Of a DNA stretch of 64,000 nucleotides, positions 44,516-55,612 are shown in pieces; position 1 is the first letter of the stretch, and each line of letters starts with the position of its first letter. The stretch covers positions 35,119 to 99,118 of the forward strand of contig JAGYKU010000004.1 in NCBI GenBank assembly GCA_018401455.1, given 5' to 3'. Made by a program: the position numbers and the translations under genes. Source of the DNA: Flavobacteriales bacterium. Its GTDB lineage: Bacteria; Bacteroidota; Bacteroidia; Flavobacteriales_D; Parvicellaceae. The notes under the pieces are model-generated. The model was not told where the DNA came from, ran no database searches, and was given only the letters and a program-made list of their open reading frames with translations.

Positions 44516-47500
44516 TTATTTCACTACTTCTATCCATCTACCTCCAATTTTAGCAGAAATACTTTCATCATACATTGCCTCAGTGAGTATAGTTGGCATG
44601 TAAAATCTTCCTAAATATGTAGCATTTAACTGAATTTGGAATGTTTTTGTAGCATTTTTCCCTAGATAATAATAAGTATAAATCCTATCATCTCTAATAT
44701 CTTGAAAATCAAAACTTGAATTCGTCAGAGTGCTTTGAAAACCATCCATTCTATTGTTGTGAATTTCCCAACCAGACGGGAATAAGTGGTTAATCGTCAT
44801 TTCTTTCAAAACTCCTCTCGAAGACGGATTCATTACTCTAACTTCTGCAATAAAATCTGTGCCTTGTTCAATTCTATCTGGACTAATTTCATTTCTTTGC
44901 ATATCAAGATATCTTACATACAAGTTCACATTATTATTATCAGACCTTTGATCCCCTATTACAGGAACACCCGTAACGACTAATTTCACATACAATAAAC
45001 CAGTTCCATTATTCGAAACTTTGATATTATTTTTCTTTCCTTCAGTATTGATATCTTGTTTGTAAACAGGAATTTTTGTATTTTTCACTGCTTCATCTTT
45101 TCCATTTACAGCAAGATTGAAATTCATAACTTCATTCGTTTTATTAGCGCCAAGATACTTACTCAATGCCAACAAACTGTATGCAGTAGTTTGAGTACTC
45201 ATATATTGTTTAGCATTCAATTCATCTGCTAACAATTTTGCCAATCCTGCAGATTTTGCATCATTCATTAAGACTAAAACTTCCAAAATCATCGCTTCAT
45301 CTCTTATATCACTTCCATAACTATAAGACAATTCCTTATAACTCGGAACATCAGTACTCAATCCTTTAATCATTTCGTTGGCAACAGATTCTTGACCAGC
45401 CAATTTGTAAGCTGCTGCTAATCTCCATTTCGCTACTAATGTCAAATATTTACTTTCACGCAAACGGTTCATCGCTCCCAAATCAGGAGATTGTGCCAAC
45501 GCTAAAGTGTAAAGTCTATACGCTTGATTGATGTCATAATATTGACCATTAGACCATTGATTTTTCTGAATTTCAGTAGTTATTACTTTATAATCAGCTG
45601 CTTTCTTCTTTTGATATTTCAACCAATTGGTTTTTAATCCAGGAGGTAGCTTATATCCTTTTAGTTCCGCTTCCAACATAAAATGACCTGCATAAGTTGT
45701 TCCCCATTCATTAGGATCTGATTGTCCAGGCCAATAAGCAAAACCACCAGAACTTGTTTGAAACAATCTCAATCTATCTAAACCTGACTTGATATTTTGA
45801 TCAATAACAATTTTATAATCATTATTCAAAGGCATAACTTTATCCAAAGAAAGTTGAGGAAATACAGCTGAAGTAGTCTGTTCAATACAACCATGAGGAT
45901 AACTGATAAGATATTTTAATCTTTCACCCAAATTGATTGGAGGGAAATTTGAAATTTCAATAGATGCTTCATTTGTTCCTTCAATACCTGAGAACATGAA
46001 TTCTGGACTCCAACTCTCACCAGCTTTGATACTTTTTTCGTATACTTCAGTCACAGGTGGGTTTGGAGTACGTATATCCATTTCCACATCATATTTAGCA
46101 ATCTCATTTCCACTTTTCACCACAATGTGTACCTTTCCAATTCCAATTTTTTCTCCAACTTTCAGTTTGAAATTCACAACTTCATCACCAACTTTAGTAA
46201 ACTTTAAAAGTTGTTTAGAATTTCCTTGAATCGTAAACATATCATTGGTAGTGACCTCTACAGTAACATCTTTGACAAAATCTTCCATTGCAAAGACATT
46301 CACAGGCAAAAATACTTCTTCAGTAGGACTCAAAACTCTTGGCAATGTTCCCAAAACCATCAAAGGACTTCTTACTGGAACTGTTTTATCTGCACTTCCA
46401 TATTTTGCATTTTCTCCTGCCACTACCATTACCCTTACAGAACCTATATAATTAGGCATTTCCAATTGGTGCGTTGCAGTTGCTCCTGCTTTCAGTTCAA
46501 AAGGACCAATGTAACTAACTACGGGCTTAAATCTATTGGCTTTATTAGGTTTCTTAACTTCAGCTGCACCATCACCTCCGACTGCCAAAAGTTTTGTCAT
46601 TTGTGTTCCAAAAGCACCCATTACTTCATCGTACATATCCCAAGTTTTGACACCTAAAGCTTCTTTTGCATAAAAATGATCCCAAGGCTTAGGAGTTTTG
46701 AAAGATGTTAGATCCAAAAGACCTTCATCAACAACTGCTAAAGTATAAGTCATCGGTTTGCCTGCTGCTTCTTTGACTTTAATGGTATAAGGTTTTTCTG
46801 GTTTTAAAACTTCAGGCATATCAATTACAGGTGAAAGATGCGTTTGAGCGTCCTCAACCATAATAGGTGCTACGCCATACATTCTGATAGGTGCATCATT
46901 CAAAGTATTGGCGTGAGGTTGTAGTAAAGTAATATGAACAAACACATTAGGCGACATTTCTGAAGTGGTTCTGAACTCAAATTTAGTTTCTCCTTTCACA
47001 GTGCTAATGCTATATTTCTTGAGTACTTTAGTACCTGTTTCTACTGTCACAATGGCTTTTCCATTGGAAGGTGAAGGGAATGAAACTTTTACTGTTTCGT
47101 TACTATTATAAACCTCTTTATCTGTTGAAAAACTCAACATTGAAGCATTTTCTATCATCGTGCGCTCTACTCTACTTTCATAAGGCCAATCTATGTAAAC
47201 TATTTTTCCTGTGGTATGTCCACTTTTTGGGTCTGTAATTCTTACTAAATATCTCCCCCATTCTGGCTGGTTTACTCTCAATTTGAAAGACCCTTTTCCA
47301 TTAGAAGTGTTTACTTTAGTTTCTAAGATGGGAATGGTACTCGATTTAGCGATATAATTTGCAATAGAATTATCATAACTGTCCCACCACCATTTCCAAC
47401 TTACTTTATACACTTTTACATCTACATTATTGACAGAAAGCGGTTTTCCTTCTAAATCTACTGTTGCGACTTCTATTTCATGATCTTTTCCAGTAACCAA

Positions 47501-50104
47501 TGTATTTCCCCATAGTGTTCCTTTTGGCACAAAAACTCCTACGTAACTATCATAAGGAGAATAATCAATAGAACTTCTATCGATACTAAAATCTCCTCCC
47601 TCTTCGAAAACTTTGGTAACAAAATTAGCTTTGAGCATTCCAGGTGCATTTTTTCCTATAAAAATATTAGGTTGAAAAATCGCTTCCCCCATTTCGTCAA
47701 CTTTAGATTCAAAAATCACTTGATCTTCGGCATAAAACTCTTTGATTGGATCATCAAAGATGAAATTTTTAAATTTTTCAAATGAAGTATATTTTTTACT
47801 TATACTCATATTTACTCTTGCTTTCAAATTTTTAGCAATAGCACCGTGAAGCCACTTTACTGATAGTTTAGCATTGTTAGTTTTATCTTTTTGTGATAAT
47901 ATTTTTCTGCCAAAATCCAAATAAACTTTCAATCTATTAGGTTTTACTGTTTCTACCTTTATTACTCTACTAAAACTTCTATTTCCAATTTCGACTTTTG
48001 CAAAATAATTTCCTGTTACATCTTCTTGTTGTGTGGCTGTTCTAAAATCAAATAATCCATTTAAGCCAGAAGTTAGAATCTGTTTATCTACCAATTGATT
48101 TTGAGGGTTATACAATTTAAAAGTTACAGGGTGATTTTTAGGTAAGATATTGTTTTTATCTTCCAACATAAACGCAATGTATATACTATCTCCTGGACGC
48201 CAAACACCTCTTTCGGTGTAAATCATTCCTTTTACTCCATTTTGAACTGCACTTCCACTCACATCAAATTTACTCAATGACAATGACTCTCCATCTCTCA
48301 ATTTTAAATAACCTCTTTGTTCACCATTTTTAGCAATTATTACAAAAGGTTTTTCCTCAAGATATGCTTCACACATTCCATCGTCATTAGTTTGATGCGA
48401 ACCTATTAACTCTTGTTGATAATTATAAAACTCAACTGTTGCTTGAGGAATTGGATTTGTTGTGAGAATATCGTTTAAAAAAACATGCATAATTTTGTCT
48501 CCTCCCGCTTTAGCTACAATTCCGACATCTGACGCTAAAATGTTTGATTTTACATTTTTGCCGCTGTAATAAGCAGCATTACAAGGATCATCCCATCTAT
48601 TGTAATCATAGTCGTCATCGTAATAGTCGTAATAATCATAATCATACCAATAATCATAACTATCCCACCCCGCTTCTGTCCATTCAGTAGGATTAGTTGT
48701 ATTAATTTTTTGAATCGATGCTGTTGTGTTATTTTCATTTCCAGCACATCCGTATATACTATATTCTTTTTTAAACCTTAATTCTACTTGATACAACGCT
48801 CCTTTGTCTTTTGCAACGATAGGTGAAAGATCAATATAAAATTTATTCCATTCATGAAGATTCAATTTTGAATCTTGATTCAACAAAAGTGTCTGTGTAT
48901 ATACTTCTTTGGAAACTCTTTTCATTTGATAATCCCCTTTCATTCCGTTGACTTGAAGAAATTGCAACATATTGTTCGTGTGAATTTTTGTAACATATAC
49001 ATCTACCGCTTTTAAATTAACGGATTCAAAAGGAAATTGAATTCCATTGGGTGTATGAGGGGCAATCACCCCGTTAGTCAGTAATTTGATTTTTGGCTTC
49101 ATTCCTTCAAAAAGCAACTCTATGTTTTGACTACTTTTTAACTTATAACCTCCAATATTTTTAACCCCCAAACTTACGTGAACTTCATGAGCACCACTAA
49201 GTCTTTTGTTGTAATACACACTTACAGTATGTCCATTAATAAGGTAATTGAAATCTTTTGCTCCATCTACAGTAATTAGTCCTTCAAGATTTTGATTCAC
49301 CAAAACTGGATCAGAAAAATGAACCCTTACGAATTGTTCTGGTTCGTGAATTACTTCTACATTAGTCACAAGAAAAACTCCCAAAGCGGGAACTTCATAT
49401 ACTTCCGCTTGTTGGTCATCACTGCCGAAAGGTGCTCCAGTCCAAAGTAATTTCACTTCAGAATTAGTATTTTTTCTTTGCACACCATCCACTACAAAAC
49501 GATGAGAAAGACCGCCTTGAAAAATCCATTTTATAGGAAGTTCATTACCTTCTTGAAAAGCGCTTAATGATTTTTTTATTAAAGATGTATCAGACTTATC
49601 AGTCAACACAAGCCTTCCGTGTAATGTTTGATTGGTAAGTTTTTCAGTATTAGGAGTAAATAATTGATCTACATAAATTTTCCCTACTTGAGCAATCGTT
49701 TTGAAATTAAAAGCAAAATCTTGGTAATTTTCATCTTCAACATCCAACAATTCTTTCAAACTAAAATGTACTTCATACTCTTTTCCTGATTCTAATTCTT
49801 TTGCTGGTCTGAACTCAATAGTGTTTCTATTCACCCAATAAGCTTCTCCTTCGAGGCTAGGTGTAAAAGTAAATAAAGATTTATCAATTGGCGCTTCATA
49901 GTTAATTGGACCATTGTAATCTTTCGTCAACTGTATTTGAATAGTAGATTCTTTTGGAATAACACCAGAAGTGTATCCACTAACATATTCAGAAAATTCT
50001 GGATTTACTCTTAATTTCTTTTGTACTTTTTCAGAACAAGACAAAATAAATATCATTAAAAATGACAATAAGAAAGTGATTGATTGTTTGAGGTTCGTTT
50101 TCAT
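44516..50104 (-). CDS. Alpha-2-macroglobulin family lipoprotein
   Basis: This is the largest gene here (1862 residues). The signal peptide ends in lipobox FILSC. Macroglobulin-like domains and the MG2/bait region occupy the first two thirds. The thioester motif GCIEQ is intact at residues 1405-1409, so the protein should trap proteases covalently. A Tyr/Asp-rich insert of ~30 residues (about 481-510) breaks one MG domain. The C-terminus has the alpha-barrel TED and final beta domain. Bacterial forms protect the envelope from proteases and usually accompany penicillin-binding protein PbpC, which is absent here. No frameshift in 5.6 kb. Confidence 0.92.
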   Translation of the reverse strand: MKTNLKQSITFLLSFLMIFILSCSEKVQKKLRVNPEFSEYVSGYTSGVIPKESTIQIQLTKDYNGPINYEAPIDKSLFTFTPSLEGEAYWVNRNTIEFRPAKELESGKEYEVHFSLKELLDVEDENYQDFAFNFKTIAQVGKIYVDQLFTPNTEKLTNQTLHGRLVLTDKSDTSLIKKSLSAFQEGNELPIKWIFQGGLSHRFVVDGVQRKNTNSEVKLLWTGAPFGSDDQQAEVYEVPALGVFLVTNVEVIHEPEQFVRVHFSDPVLVNQNLEGLITVDGAKDFNYLINGHTVSVYYNKRLSGAHEVHVSLGVKNIGGYKLKSSQNIELLFEGMKPKIKLLTNGVIAPHTPNGIQFPFESVNLKAVDVYVTKIHTNNMLQFLQVNGMKGDYQMKRVSKEVYTQTLLLNQDSKLNLHEWNKFYIDLSPIVAKDKGALYQVELRFKKEYSIYGCAGNENNTTASIQKINTTNPTEWTEAGWDSYDYWYDYDYYDYYDDDYDYNRWDDPCNAAYYSGKNVKSNILASDVGIVAKAGGDKIMHVFLNDILTTNPIPQATVEFYNYQQELIGSHQTNDDGMCEAYLEEKPFVIIAKNGEQRGYLKLRDGESLSLSKFDVSGSAVQNGVKGMIYTERGVWRPGDSIYIAFMLEDKNNILPKNHPVTFKLYNPQNQLVDKQILTSGLNGLFDFRTATQQEDVTGNYFAKVEIGNRSFSRVIKVETVKPNRLKVYLDFGRKILSQKDKTNNAKLSVKWLHGAIAKNLKARVNMSISKKYTSFEKFKNFIFDDPIKEFYAEDQVIFESKVDEMGEAIFQPNIFIGKNAPGMLKANFVTKVFEEGGDFSIDRSSIDYSPYDSYVGVFVPKGTLWGNTLVTGKDHEIEVATVDLEGKPLSVNNVDVKVYKVSWKWWWDSYDNSIANYIAKSSTIPILETKVNTSNGKGSFKLRVNQPEWGRYLVRITDPKSGHTTGKIVYIDWPYESRVERTMIENASMLSFSTDKEVYNSNETVKVSFPSPSNGKAIVTVETGTKVLKKYSISTVKGETKFEFRTTSEMSPNVFVHITLLQPHANTLNDAPIRMYGVAPIMVEDAQTHLSPVIDMPEVLKPEKPYTIKVKEAAGKPMTYTLAVVDEGLLDLTSFKTPKPWDHFYAKEALGVKTWDMYDEVMGAFGTQMTKLLAVGGDGAAEVKKPNKANRFKPVVSYIGPFELKAGATATHQLEMPNYIGSVRVMVVAGENAKYGSADKTVPVRSPLMVLGTLPRVLSPTEEVFLPVNVFAMEDFVKDVTVEVTTNDMFTIQGNSKQLLKFTKVGDEVVNFKLKVGEKIGIGKVHIVVKSGNEIAKYDVEMDIRTPNPPVTEVYEKSIKAGESWSPEFMFSGIEGTNEASIEISNFPPINLGERLKYLISYPHGCIEQTTSAVFPQLSLDKVMPLNNDYKIVIDQNIKSGLDRLRLFQTSSGGFAYWPGQSDPNEWGTTYAGHFMLEAELKGYKLPPGLKTNWLKYQKKKAADYKVITTEIQKNQWSNGQYYDINQAYRLYTLALAQSPDLGAMNRLRESKYLTLVAKWRLAAAYKLAGQESVANEMIKGLSTDVPSYKELSYSYGSDIRDEAMILEVLVLMNDAKSAGLAKLLADELNAKQYMSTQTTAYSLLALSKYLGANKTNEVMNFNLAVNGKDEAVKNTKIPVYKQDINTEGKKNNIKVSNNGTGLLYVKLVVTGVPVIGDQRSDNNNVNLYVRYLDMQRNEISPDRIEQGTDFIAEVRVMNPSSRGVLKEMTINHLFPSGWEIHNNRMDGFQSTLTNSSFDFQDIRDDRIYTYYYLGKNATKTFQIQLNATYLGRFYMPTILTEAMYDESISAKIGGRWIEVVK

Positions 50105-50351
50105 TTCGTTTGTTTTTATAATTCGTAGTGCAATGATAAATAAAGTTAGTCGTCAAATATATTGCTTTTGATTATCTGCCACAAATGAATAATTATTCGT
50201 TTTGATAAATATTAATAACTTTAATCACATTTAGTGAATCATTACAAGAAAACATAATGAAAAAGTATTGTTTTTCTCTAATTTAAGGAATATTCATCAT
50301 ACTAAAACTAGTGATACATCTAATAAAAATCAGAATGTTCTTTTTTTTACC

Positions 50352-50359
50352 TACCTTTG
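50352..50359 (+). promoter_or_regulatory. Promoter -7 box of the DEAD-box helicase
   Basis: TACCTTTG fits the consensus and lies 23 bp before the ATG. Confidence 0.65.
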
Positions 50360-50382
50360 CAGTCTTAATTTAAAATAAAATA

Positions 50383-52278
50383 ATGACATTTAGTGAATTA
50401 GGGCTAAGAGAAGAAATTCTTCAGGCTCTCGAAGAACTGGGATTTAAGTCACCCACTCCAATTCAAGAGGAAGCAATTCCCCAATTATTAGAAGGAGAAA
50501 GAGATTTAGTAGGCCTTGCACAGACAGGGACGGGAAAAACGGCAGCATTCGGATTGCCACTTTTAGAAAAAATAGATTTTGACGCTAAAGTAGTTCAGGC
50601 TGTGGTGATTGCACCAACAAGAGAACTTTGTGTTCAAATTTCGAATGATTTTAAAACTTTTTCAAAACACATTAAAAACGCAAACATTGCTACCATCTAT
50701 GGAGGAGCAAGTATCGAAACACAAGCAAAAGAAGTAAAAAGAGGCGCACAAATCGTTGTCGCAACTCCTGGTCGTTTGGTAGATATGCTCAAAAGAAGAT
50801 TGGTGAAATTTGACGATGTAAGAATTGCGGTTCTAGATGAAGCAGATGAAATGCTGAATATGGGCTTCAAAGAAGACATTGATGCTATTTTAGACACAAC
50901 ACCAAAAGACAAAAACGTTTGGTTATTCTCGGCAACAATGCCTAAAGAAGTTTCTAAAATTTCCAAAAACTATATGGATAATCCAATTGAGATTACTGTA
51001 GGTGGAAAAAACACAAGTAACGCAAATATCAAACACGAATACTACTGTGTAAGCAATAGAGACAGATATTTGGCACTTAAAAGAATCTTGGATATCAATT
51101 TGGATATTTATGGTTTGGTATTTTGCAGAACCAAAAGAGAAACACAAGAAGTTGCAGATAATTTAATGAAAGATGGTTACAATGCTCAACCTTTGCACGG
51201 AGATTTATCTCAAGGACAGAGAGACAAAGTAATGCAGAACTTCAGAGATAAAACACTTCAAGTTTTGGTTGCAACAGATGTTGCGGCAAGAGGAATTGAT
51301 GTAGATGATATTACGCACGTTATCAATTACAATTTACCAGACGAAATAGAAAACTACACACACAGAAGTGGAAGAACAGCTAGAGCTGGGAAATTGGGAG
51401 TTTCAATGATTTTTGTAACTCCAAAAGAAGTTTTCAAAATCAAGCAAATAGAGAAGCAAATACAAATGGAGTTTACCAAACAAGAAGTACCTTCTGGGAA
51501 AGATGTTTGTAAACAACAACTATTTAATCTAATTGAAAACGTTAGACATACCGTTGTAAAAGAAGATGAAATTGGAGAATATTTACCTTCCATTTTTGAA
51601 ATTTTCGAGAATTCTTCTAAAGAAGAGGTCATTACACAATTTGTAAGTGCTGAATTCAATAAATTCTTAGAGTATTACAGTAAAGCCAATGATTTGAACG
51701 CTAAACCTGGTGATAAAGGAAGAGATAGAGACAGAGACAGTGGAAAAGGAAGAGATAGAGACGATAGCGATAGAGGCGGAAGAAAGAATAGAAATGTAAG
51801 TGACGAAGGAAAGCAAAGAATCTTTATGAATATGGGACTTGACGCAGGATTAAACAAAGGAGCAGTTGTTCGTTTGGTTTGTCAATATGCTGATATTCCA
51901 TCATCAGAAATTGGAAGAATCGATTTATTTAATGAATTTTCATTTTTTGATGTTTCTCAAGAAAATACAGAAAAAGTTTTGAATGGTATTCAAGGAGTTG
52001 AATTCAACAATCAAAAAATGAATGTTGAGAAAGCTGCTGCTAGAGATGGCGCTAGTTCAGAATCAAGAGGCGGTGGTCGTTCGAGAGGTGGAGATTCTGG
52101 CAGAAGAAGTTCTGGTGGAGATAGACGTTCTGGCGGTGGTGGAGACAGAAGATCTGGTTCTGGAGGAAATACTAGAAACAAATATGGTTCTGGTTCATCC
52201 GACAAACCAAGAAGTTCTTCATCGAGAAGTACGGAAAGAAAAGATGGAGAAAAAAGAAGACCAAGAAAGAGAAGTTAA
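50383..52278 (+). CDS. DEAD-box ATP-dependent RNA helicase with RGG tail
   Basis: The 631-residue protein has all core motifs: Q motif (FKSPTPIQEEAIP), AQTGTGKT (Walker A), PTRELC, GG, TPGR, DEAD (VLDEADEML), SAT, and HRSGRTARAG (motif VI) in the second RecA domain. A middle linker (about 445-480) is R/D/G-rich. A DbpA-type RNA-binding fold follows (to about 560). The C-terminal 70 residues form RGG/S-rich disorder. This layout matches CsdA/DeaD helicases for cold adaptation and ribosome assembly. Confidence 0.95.
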   Translation: MTFSELGLREEILQALEELGFKSPTPIQEEAIPQLLEGERDLVGLAQTGTGKTAAFGLPLLEKIDFDAKVVQAVVIAPTRELCVQISNDFKTFSKHIKNANIATIYGGASIETQAKEVKRGAQIVVATPGRLVDMLKRRLVKFDDVRIAVLDEADEMLNMGFKEDIDAILDTTPKDKNVWLFSATMPKEVSKISKNYMDNPIEITVGGKNTSNANIKHEYYCVSNRDRYLALKRILDINLDIYGLVFCRTKRETQEVADNLMKDGYNAQPLHGDLSQGQRDKVMQNFRDKTLQVLVATDVAARGIDVDDITHVINYNLPDEIENYTHRSGRTARAGKLGVSMIFVTPKEVFKIKQIEKQIQMEFTKQEVPSGKDVCKQQLFNLIENVRHTVVKEDEIGEYLPSIFEIFENSSKEEVITQFVSAEFNKFLEYYSKANDLNAKPGDKGRDRDRDSGKGRDRDDSDRGGRKNRNVSDEGKQRIFMNMGLDAGLNKGAVVRLVCQYADIPSSEIGRIDLFNEFSFFDVSQENTEKVLNGIQGVEFNNQKMNVEKAAARDGASSESRGGGRSRGGDSGRRSSGGDRRSGGGGDRRSGSGGNTRNKYGSGSSDKPRSSSSRSTERKDGEKRRPRKRS

Positions 52279-52298
52279 TTTTCTAAAACAATAATACA

Positions 52299-52354
52299 AT
52301 ACATGATTTTTTATTTTATTTTAAATATTTAGAATAGAAATCATGTATTTTTGT
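52299..52354 (+). terminator. Terminator of the helicase gene, overlapping a promoter box
   Basis: ATACATGATTT (52299-52309) pairs perfectly with AAATCATGTAT (52338-52348) around a 28-nt AT loop, followed by TTTTTG. TATTTTTG at 52346-52353 doubles as a -7 box for the next gene at 52405. Confidence 0.6.
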
Positions 52355-52404
52355 TTCTTTTTAGAAACCAATCATTGTATATCATAAATCCAATTATTTA
52401 AGTT

Positions 52405-52932
52405 ATGAATGAATTGATAGAAATTTTGAAATATTGTATTCCATCAGCAATTGTTTTTGGAGTTACATATTATTTAATGAAAACTTTTTTTGAACGAGAA
52501 AAGAATTTAAAATCTGAGGAAAATAAAATTTTAGCACGAAAAGATTACGTTCCCAATAGAATTCAAGCCTACGAACGTGCGGTGCTTTATTTAGAAAGAA
52601 TAGACCCCAACAACCTTATTGCAAGGGTTCATAGACCTGGAATGACTGCTAAAATGCTTCACGGAGAACTTCTGAAATCCATTAGAGAAGAATACAACCA
52701 TAATATGGTTCAGCAAATTTACATCTCTCAAAATGGCTGGAAACAATTGAAACAAGCCAAAGAAGAAAGCGCTAAAATTTTCAATATGGCAATGCAATCT
52801 ATGCCAGAAGGTGCTTCAGCGATGGAATTAAGTACTTCAATTTTTGAAATTGTTTCAAAGTTGGAAAAACTACCTACAGAAATCGCTTTAGATAAAATTA
52901 GAGTAGATTTTCAAAAAGGGATGATGTCTTAA
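52405..52932 (+). CDS. Conserved Bacteroidota membrane-anchored protein, DUF7935-like
   Basis: The 175-residue protein has one N-terminal membrane helix (about residues 8-27) then a helical cytosolic domain. RIQAYERAVLYLERIDPNNL followed by a long helical region resembles a family I recall as DUF7935, found only in Bacteroidota and of unknown function. It is monocistronic, between two terminator-like hairpins. Confidence 0.6.
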   Translation: MNELIEILKYCIPSAIVFGVTYYLMKTFFEREKNLKSEENKILARKDYVPNRIQAYERAVLYLERIDPNNLIARVHRPGMTAKMLHGELLKSIREEYNHNMVQQIYISQNGWKQLKQAKEESAKIFNMAMQSMPEGASAMELSTSIFEIVSKLEKLPTEIALDKIRVDFQKGMMS

Positions 52933-52957
52933 AACTTCAAAGAGAAAAAAATATACG

Positions 52958-52996
52958 AAACCATTTTCCAGTTAAATATCTGAAAAATGGTTTTTG
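52958..52996. terminator. Terminator between convergent genes
   Basis: AAACCATTTTCCAG (52958-52971) pairs with CTGAAAAATGGTTT (52980-52993) with one mismatch, followed by T residues. It serves the DUF7935-like gene and, on the other strand, probably rdgB. Confidence 0.75.
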
Positions 52997-53571
52997 TTAC
53001 AAATCTTTCAAAAGTCTAACAATTTCCTTGTAGCAATCCTCTATGACTAATTTTATTTTTCATCTGCTGACATTTCAGCAAAAGAACAATCATAACCATC
53101 TGGAATAAAAATTGGGTCATAACCAAAACCTTGACTTCCTTTCTTTTCCTTAGCAATTGTTCCATAAACTTCTCCTACAAAAGCATATTCATTTCCATTT
53201 AGAATAAGCGCTATCACCGTTTGGAATTTTGCTTTTCTATTATCTTTAGATTCTAAATTTTGGAGTAACAAATTCATATTATCTTGATCATTTTTTTGTT
53301 CCCCAGCATACCTTGCAGAATATACTCCGGGTTCACCTTTTAGTGCCTCTACTATGAGTCCAGTGTCGTCTGCAAAACAATTGTAATTATATTTTTGATT
53401 CAAATATCTTGCTTTTTGAAAAGCGTTTCCTTCGATGGTAGGAGAAGTTTCTGGAATATCTTCAAAGCATTTAATATCACTTAACGTTAAAATTTCAAGA
53501 TTTTCTTTAATTAACGATTGAATTTCATTTACTTTGTGCTTATTATTAGTTGCAAAAACAAGTTGTAGCAT
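52997..53571 (-). pseudogene. rdgB: Non-canonical purine NTP pyrophosphatase with frameshifted C-terminus
   Basis: The open frame 53571-53053 gives 172 residues of RdgB/HAM1 with FATNNKHKVNEIQSLI, FADDTGLIVEALKGEPGVYS (catalytic Asp) and GFGYDPIF, ending ...AEMSADEK. The usual ending NKISHRG and a final helix are absent but appear out of frame: NKISHRG directly after a one-base shift in an A run, then CYKEIVRLLKDL up to a stop at 52999-52997. Two indels would restore a full protein of ~190 residues. The enzyme removes ITP, XTP and dITP. The frameshift is likely a sequencing error or recent loss. Confidence 0.8.
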
Positions 53572-53618
53572 AATTAGATTTTTAAATTTCTATTGGATTG
53601 GAAAACGAATTTACAAAT

Positions 53619-54875
53619 ATGAGGAAGATTTTAATTTTATCCTATCATTTTCCACCAATGAATGTTATTGCTTCTCAAAGAGCTCTGGGATATGCCAATC
53701 ATTTTAAGAAATTTGGTTATTACCCTACTATCATCACGCATCAATGGGAAAAGAGTTTACAGGAACAATTCTGTGAACCTAACGAAATACTTCAAAAAAC
53801 GATTAAAGAAGAAAATGAAAACTACACCGTTTATAAAATGCCCATTGGACAATTTAAAAGAGGCAAGTTTTTAAAGCGCATAGAGAAAAGTCTTTTGAAT
53901 AAATTTGGAATTTTATTATCTTGGGTGTTTGGACACCTTGATACTAGAGGAGAATTACTCAACAATAAACTCACTGAAAGACATTTTTTGAAAAAACATT
54001 TAAAAGAAAATCAATATGATGTAGTTATAGGAATTTTTTCTCCTCACTATCATTTGAGTAATTGTGCATGGCTTTATAAAAAGTTTAATATTCCATATGT
54101 TTTGGATTTTAGGGATTTGTGGAATAATAGGATCATCCATAAAAAATATAATCCTAATTTTACTGAAAAAACTCAAGATTTTTTCTAGTTTTTGGTGGAA
54201 AAATGGGCTAGAAAATCTAGGTTAAGAAATAATTACAAGTCAAGATTGGGCAAATAAACTCGAGAATATTATTAACCAAAAGGTAGATGTTATTACTAAT
54301 GGGTTTGAAAAATCATTTTTGGATAGTTCCAATACTAAAAAAAGTGATGTTTTTTCTATTGTTCACAACGGTTCAATTTATAGACATCAAAATTAGATAT
54401 TTTTTTCAATGTATTCACAGATTTATAAAAAACAAAGATGTAAAATTTATTAGTTTAATACATTACAATCAAAAAGAAAAATACATTCAGAGATAAAATG
54501 ATTTTAATCCAGATGAACTGCATCAAATATTAGCAAAAATATCATATTCACAGAGCGAATACCTTACGAAGACTCTATTTCGAAAACTATGAATGCAAAT
54601 TTACTATTATGTCCAAGTTTTCCAGAATCACCTGGAACTTATGGTGGTAAAATATTTAATATTTGATACCAAAAAAAATATTTTGGACTCCTGATGACAA
54701 CAACGTACTTCAAAATACCTCAAACAAAAACTGGTGTTACTCTGAATACTGAAAACGACATTGTTTGATAGAAGAAAAATATAACGAATGGCAAAAATGG
54801 ATATTGCAATTCAATGGGGATGAAGAAATATTTTGTTTTATTCAAGAGAGAATCAAACAAAACTATTATCAGAAT
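53619..54875 (+). pseudogene. Glycosyltransferase family 4, multiply frameshifted
   Basis: ATG 53619 begins MRKILILSYHFPPMNVIASQ, the GT4 N-terminal pattern, and 190 residues are readable up to 54188. Beyond that, pieces in shifting frames reconstruct the rest: TSQDWANKLENIINQKVDVI, NGFEKSFL, SIVHNGSIY, RIPYEDSISKTMNANLLLCP, SFPESPGTYGGKIF (nucleotide-sugar site). At least five shifts. It is the first gene of a surface-polysaccharide cluster. A functional protein is not possible as assembled. Confidence 0.7.
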
Positions 54876-54899
54876 TAATTACAAAAACTTAAATCAAAT

Positions 54900-55612
54900 A
54901 AAGTTGAACACAAAAGAATCTCATACTAAATTTTATGATGCTTACGTTGAAGAGCAACTCAAAAAAGGGATAAATCATAGGCATATTTCGATTCAAGAAC
55001 TTTTAATCAAAAAAGGTCTCAAAAGGAATGATGTTGTTTTGGAGATAGGAGCGGGAATAGGCACAGTTACTGGATTAATAGCTAAATATGTTAAACAAGG
55101 AAAAATCGTAGCCAACGATATCAGCCCAAAAAGTATTGAGGTTGCAAAACAAAGACTCTCTAAACAAAATAACATTAACTATTTAGTAGGTGACATCATT
55201 AACCTTGAAGTTAATGAGACCTTTGATGTAATAGTATTACCAGATGTTTTGGAACATATTCCAAAGGAAGAGCATGTACTACTTTTGAAAAATTTCATAA
55301 AATATTAAATAAAGATGGATGGATTTTTATTCATATACCTAATCCCTTTTATCTTGAATATGTTACAAAACATCAACCTCAAAACTTACAGGAATTAGAC
55401 CAGCCATTACATTTGAATCATCTTGCAAAAGTTTTTGACGAAACAAATTTTTATATTCAAGAGTTAAACAATTATAGTTTATATGTCAAAGAGAATGATT
55501 ATCAATACATAGTTTAAAAAGAAAACTAGATAAAAATCAATTTACATCAATAACACTTCCAAAAGAAAGTATAATAAAAAAAGTAAAAGCAAAAATTGAA
55601 GGGAAGAGGTGA
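54900..55612 (+). pseudogene. SAM-dependent methyltransferase, frameshifted
   Basis: The segment LNTKESHTKFYDAYVEEQLK and the SAM-binding VLEIGAGIGTVTGLIAKYV, VANDISPKSIEVAKQRL and DVIVLPDVLEHIPKEE identify a class I methyltransferase. At about 55300 one missing base ends the frame; the next piece, GWIFIHIPNPFYLEY, follows in a second frame, and LDKNQFTSITLPKESIIKKV in a third, to a stop at 55610-55612. A convincing ATG is also missing: the frame runs back to 54814 through the end of the preceding pseudogene. Confidence 0.65.

Noticed and set aside
51675..52294. Long antisense and alternate-frame ORFs across the helicase RGG tail
   Set aside because: They arise from the low-complexity R/G/S/D codons of the real gene; their translations are equally low in complexity and have no start context.
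54287..54496. 69-codon ORF in the first broken glycosyltransferase
   Set aside because: It overlaps the reconstructed GT4 coding pieces in another frame and is an effect of the frameshifts.
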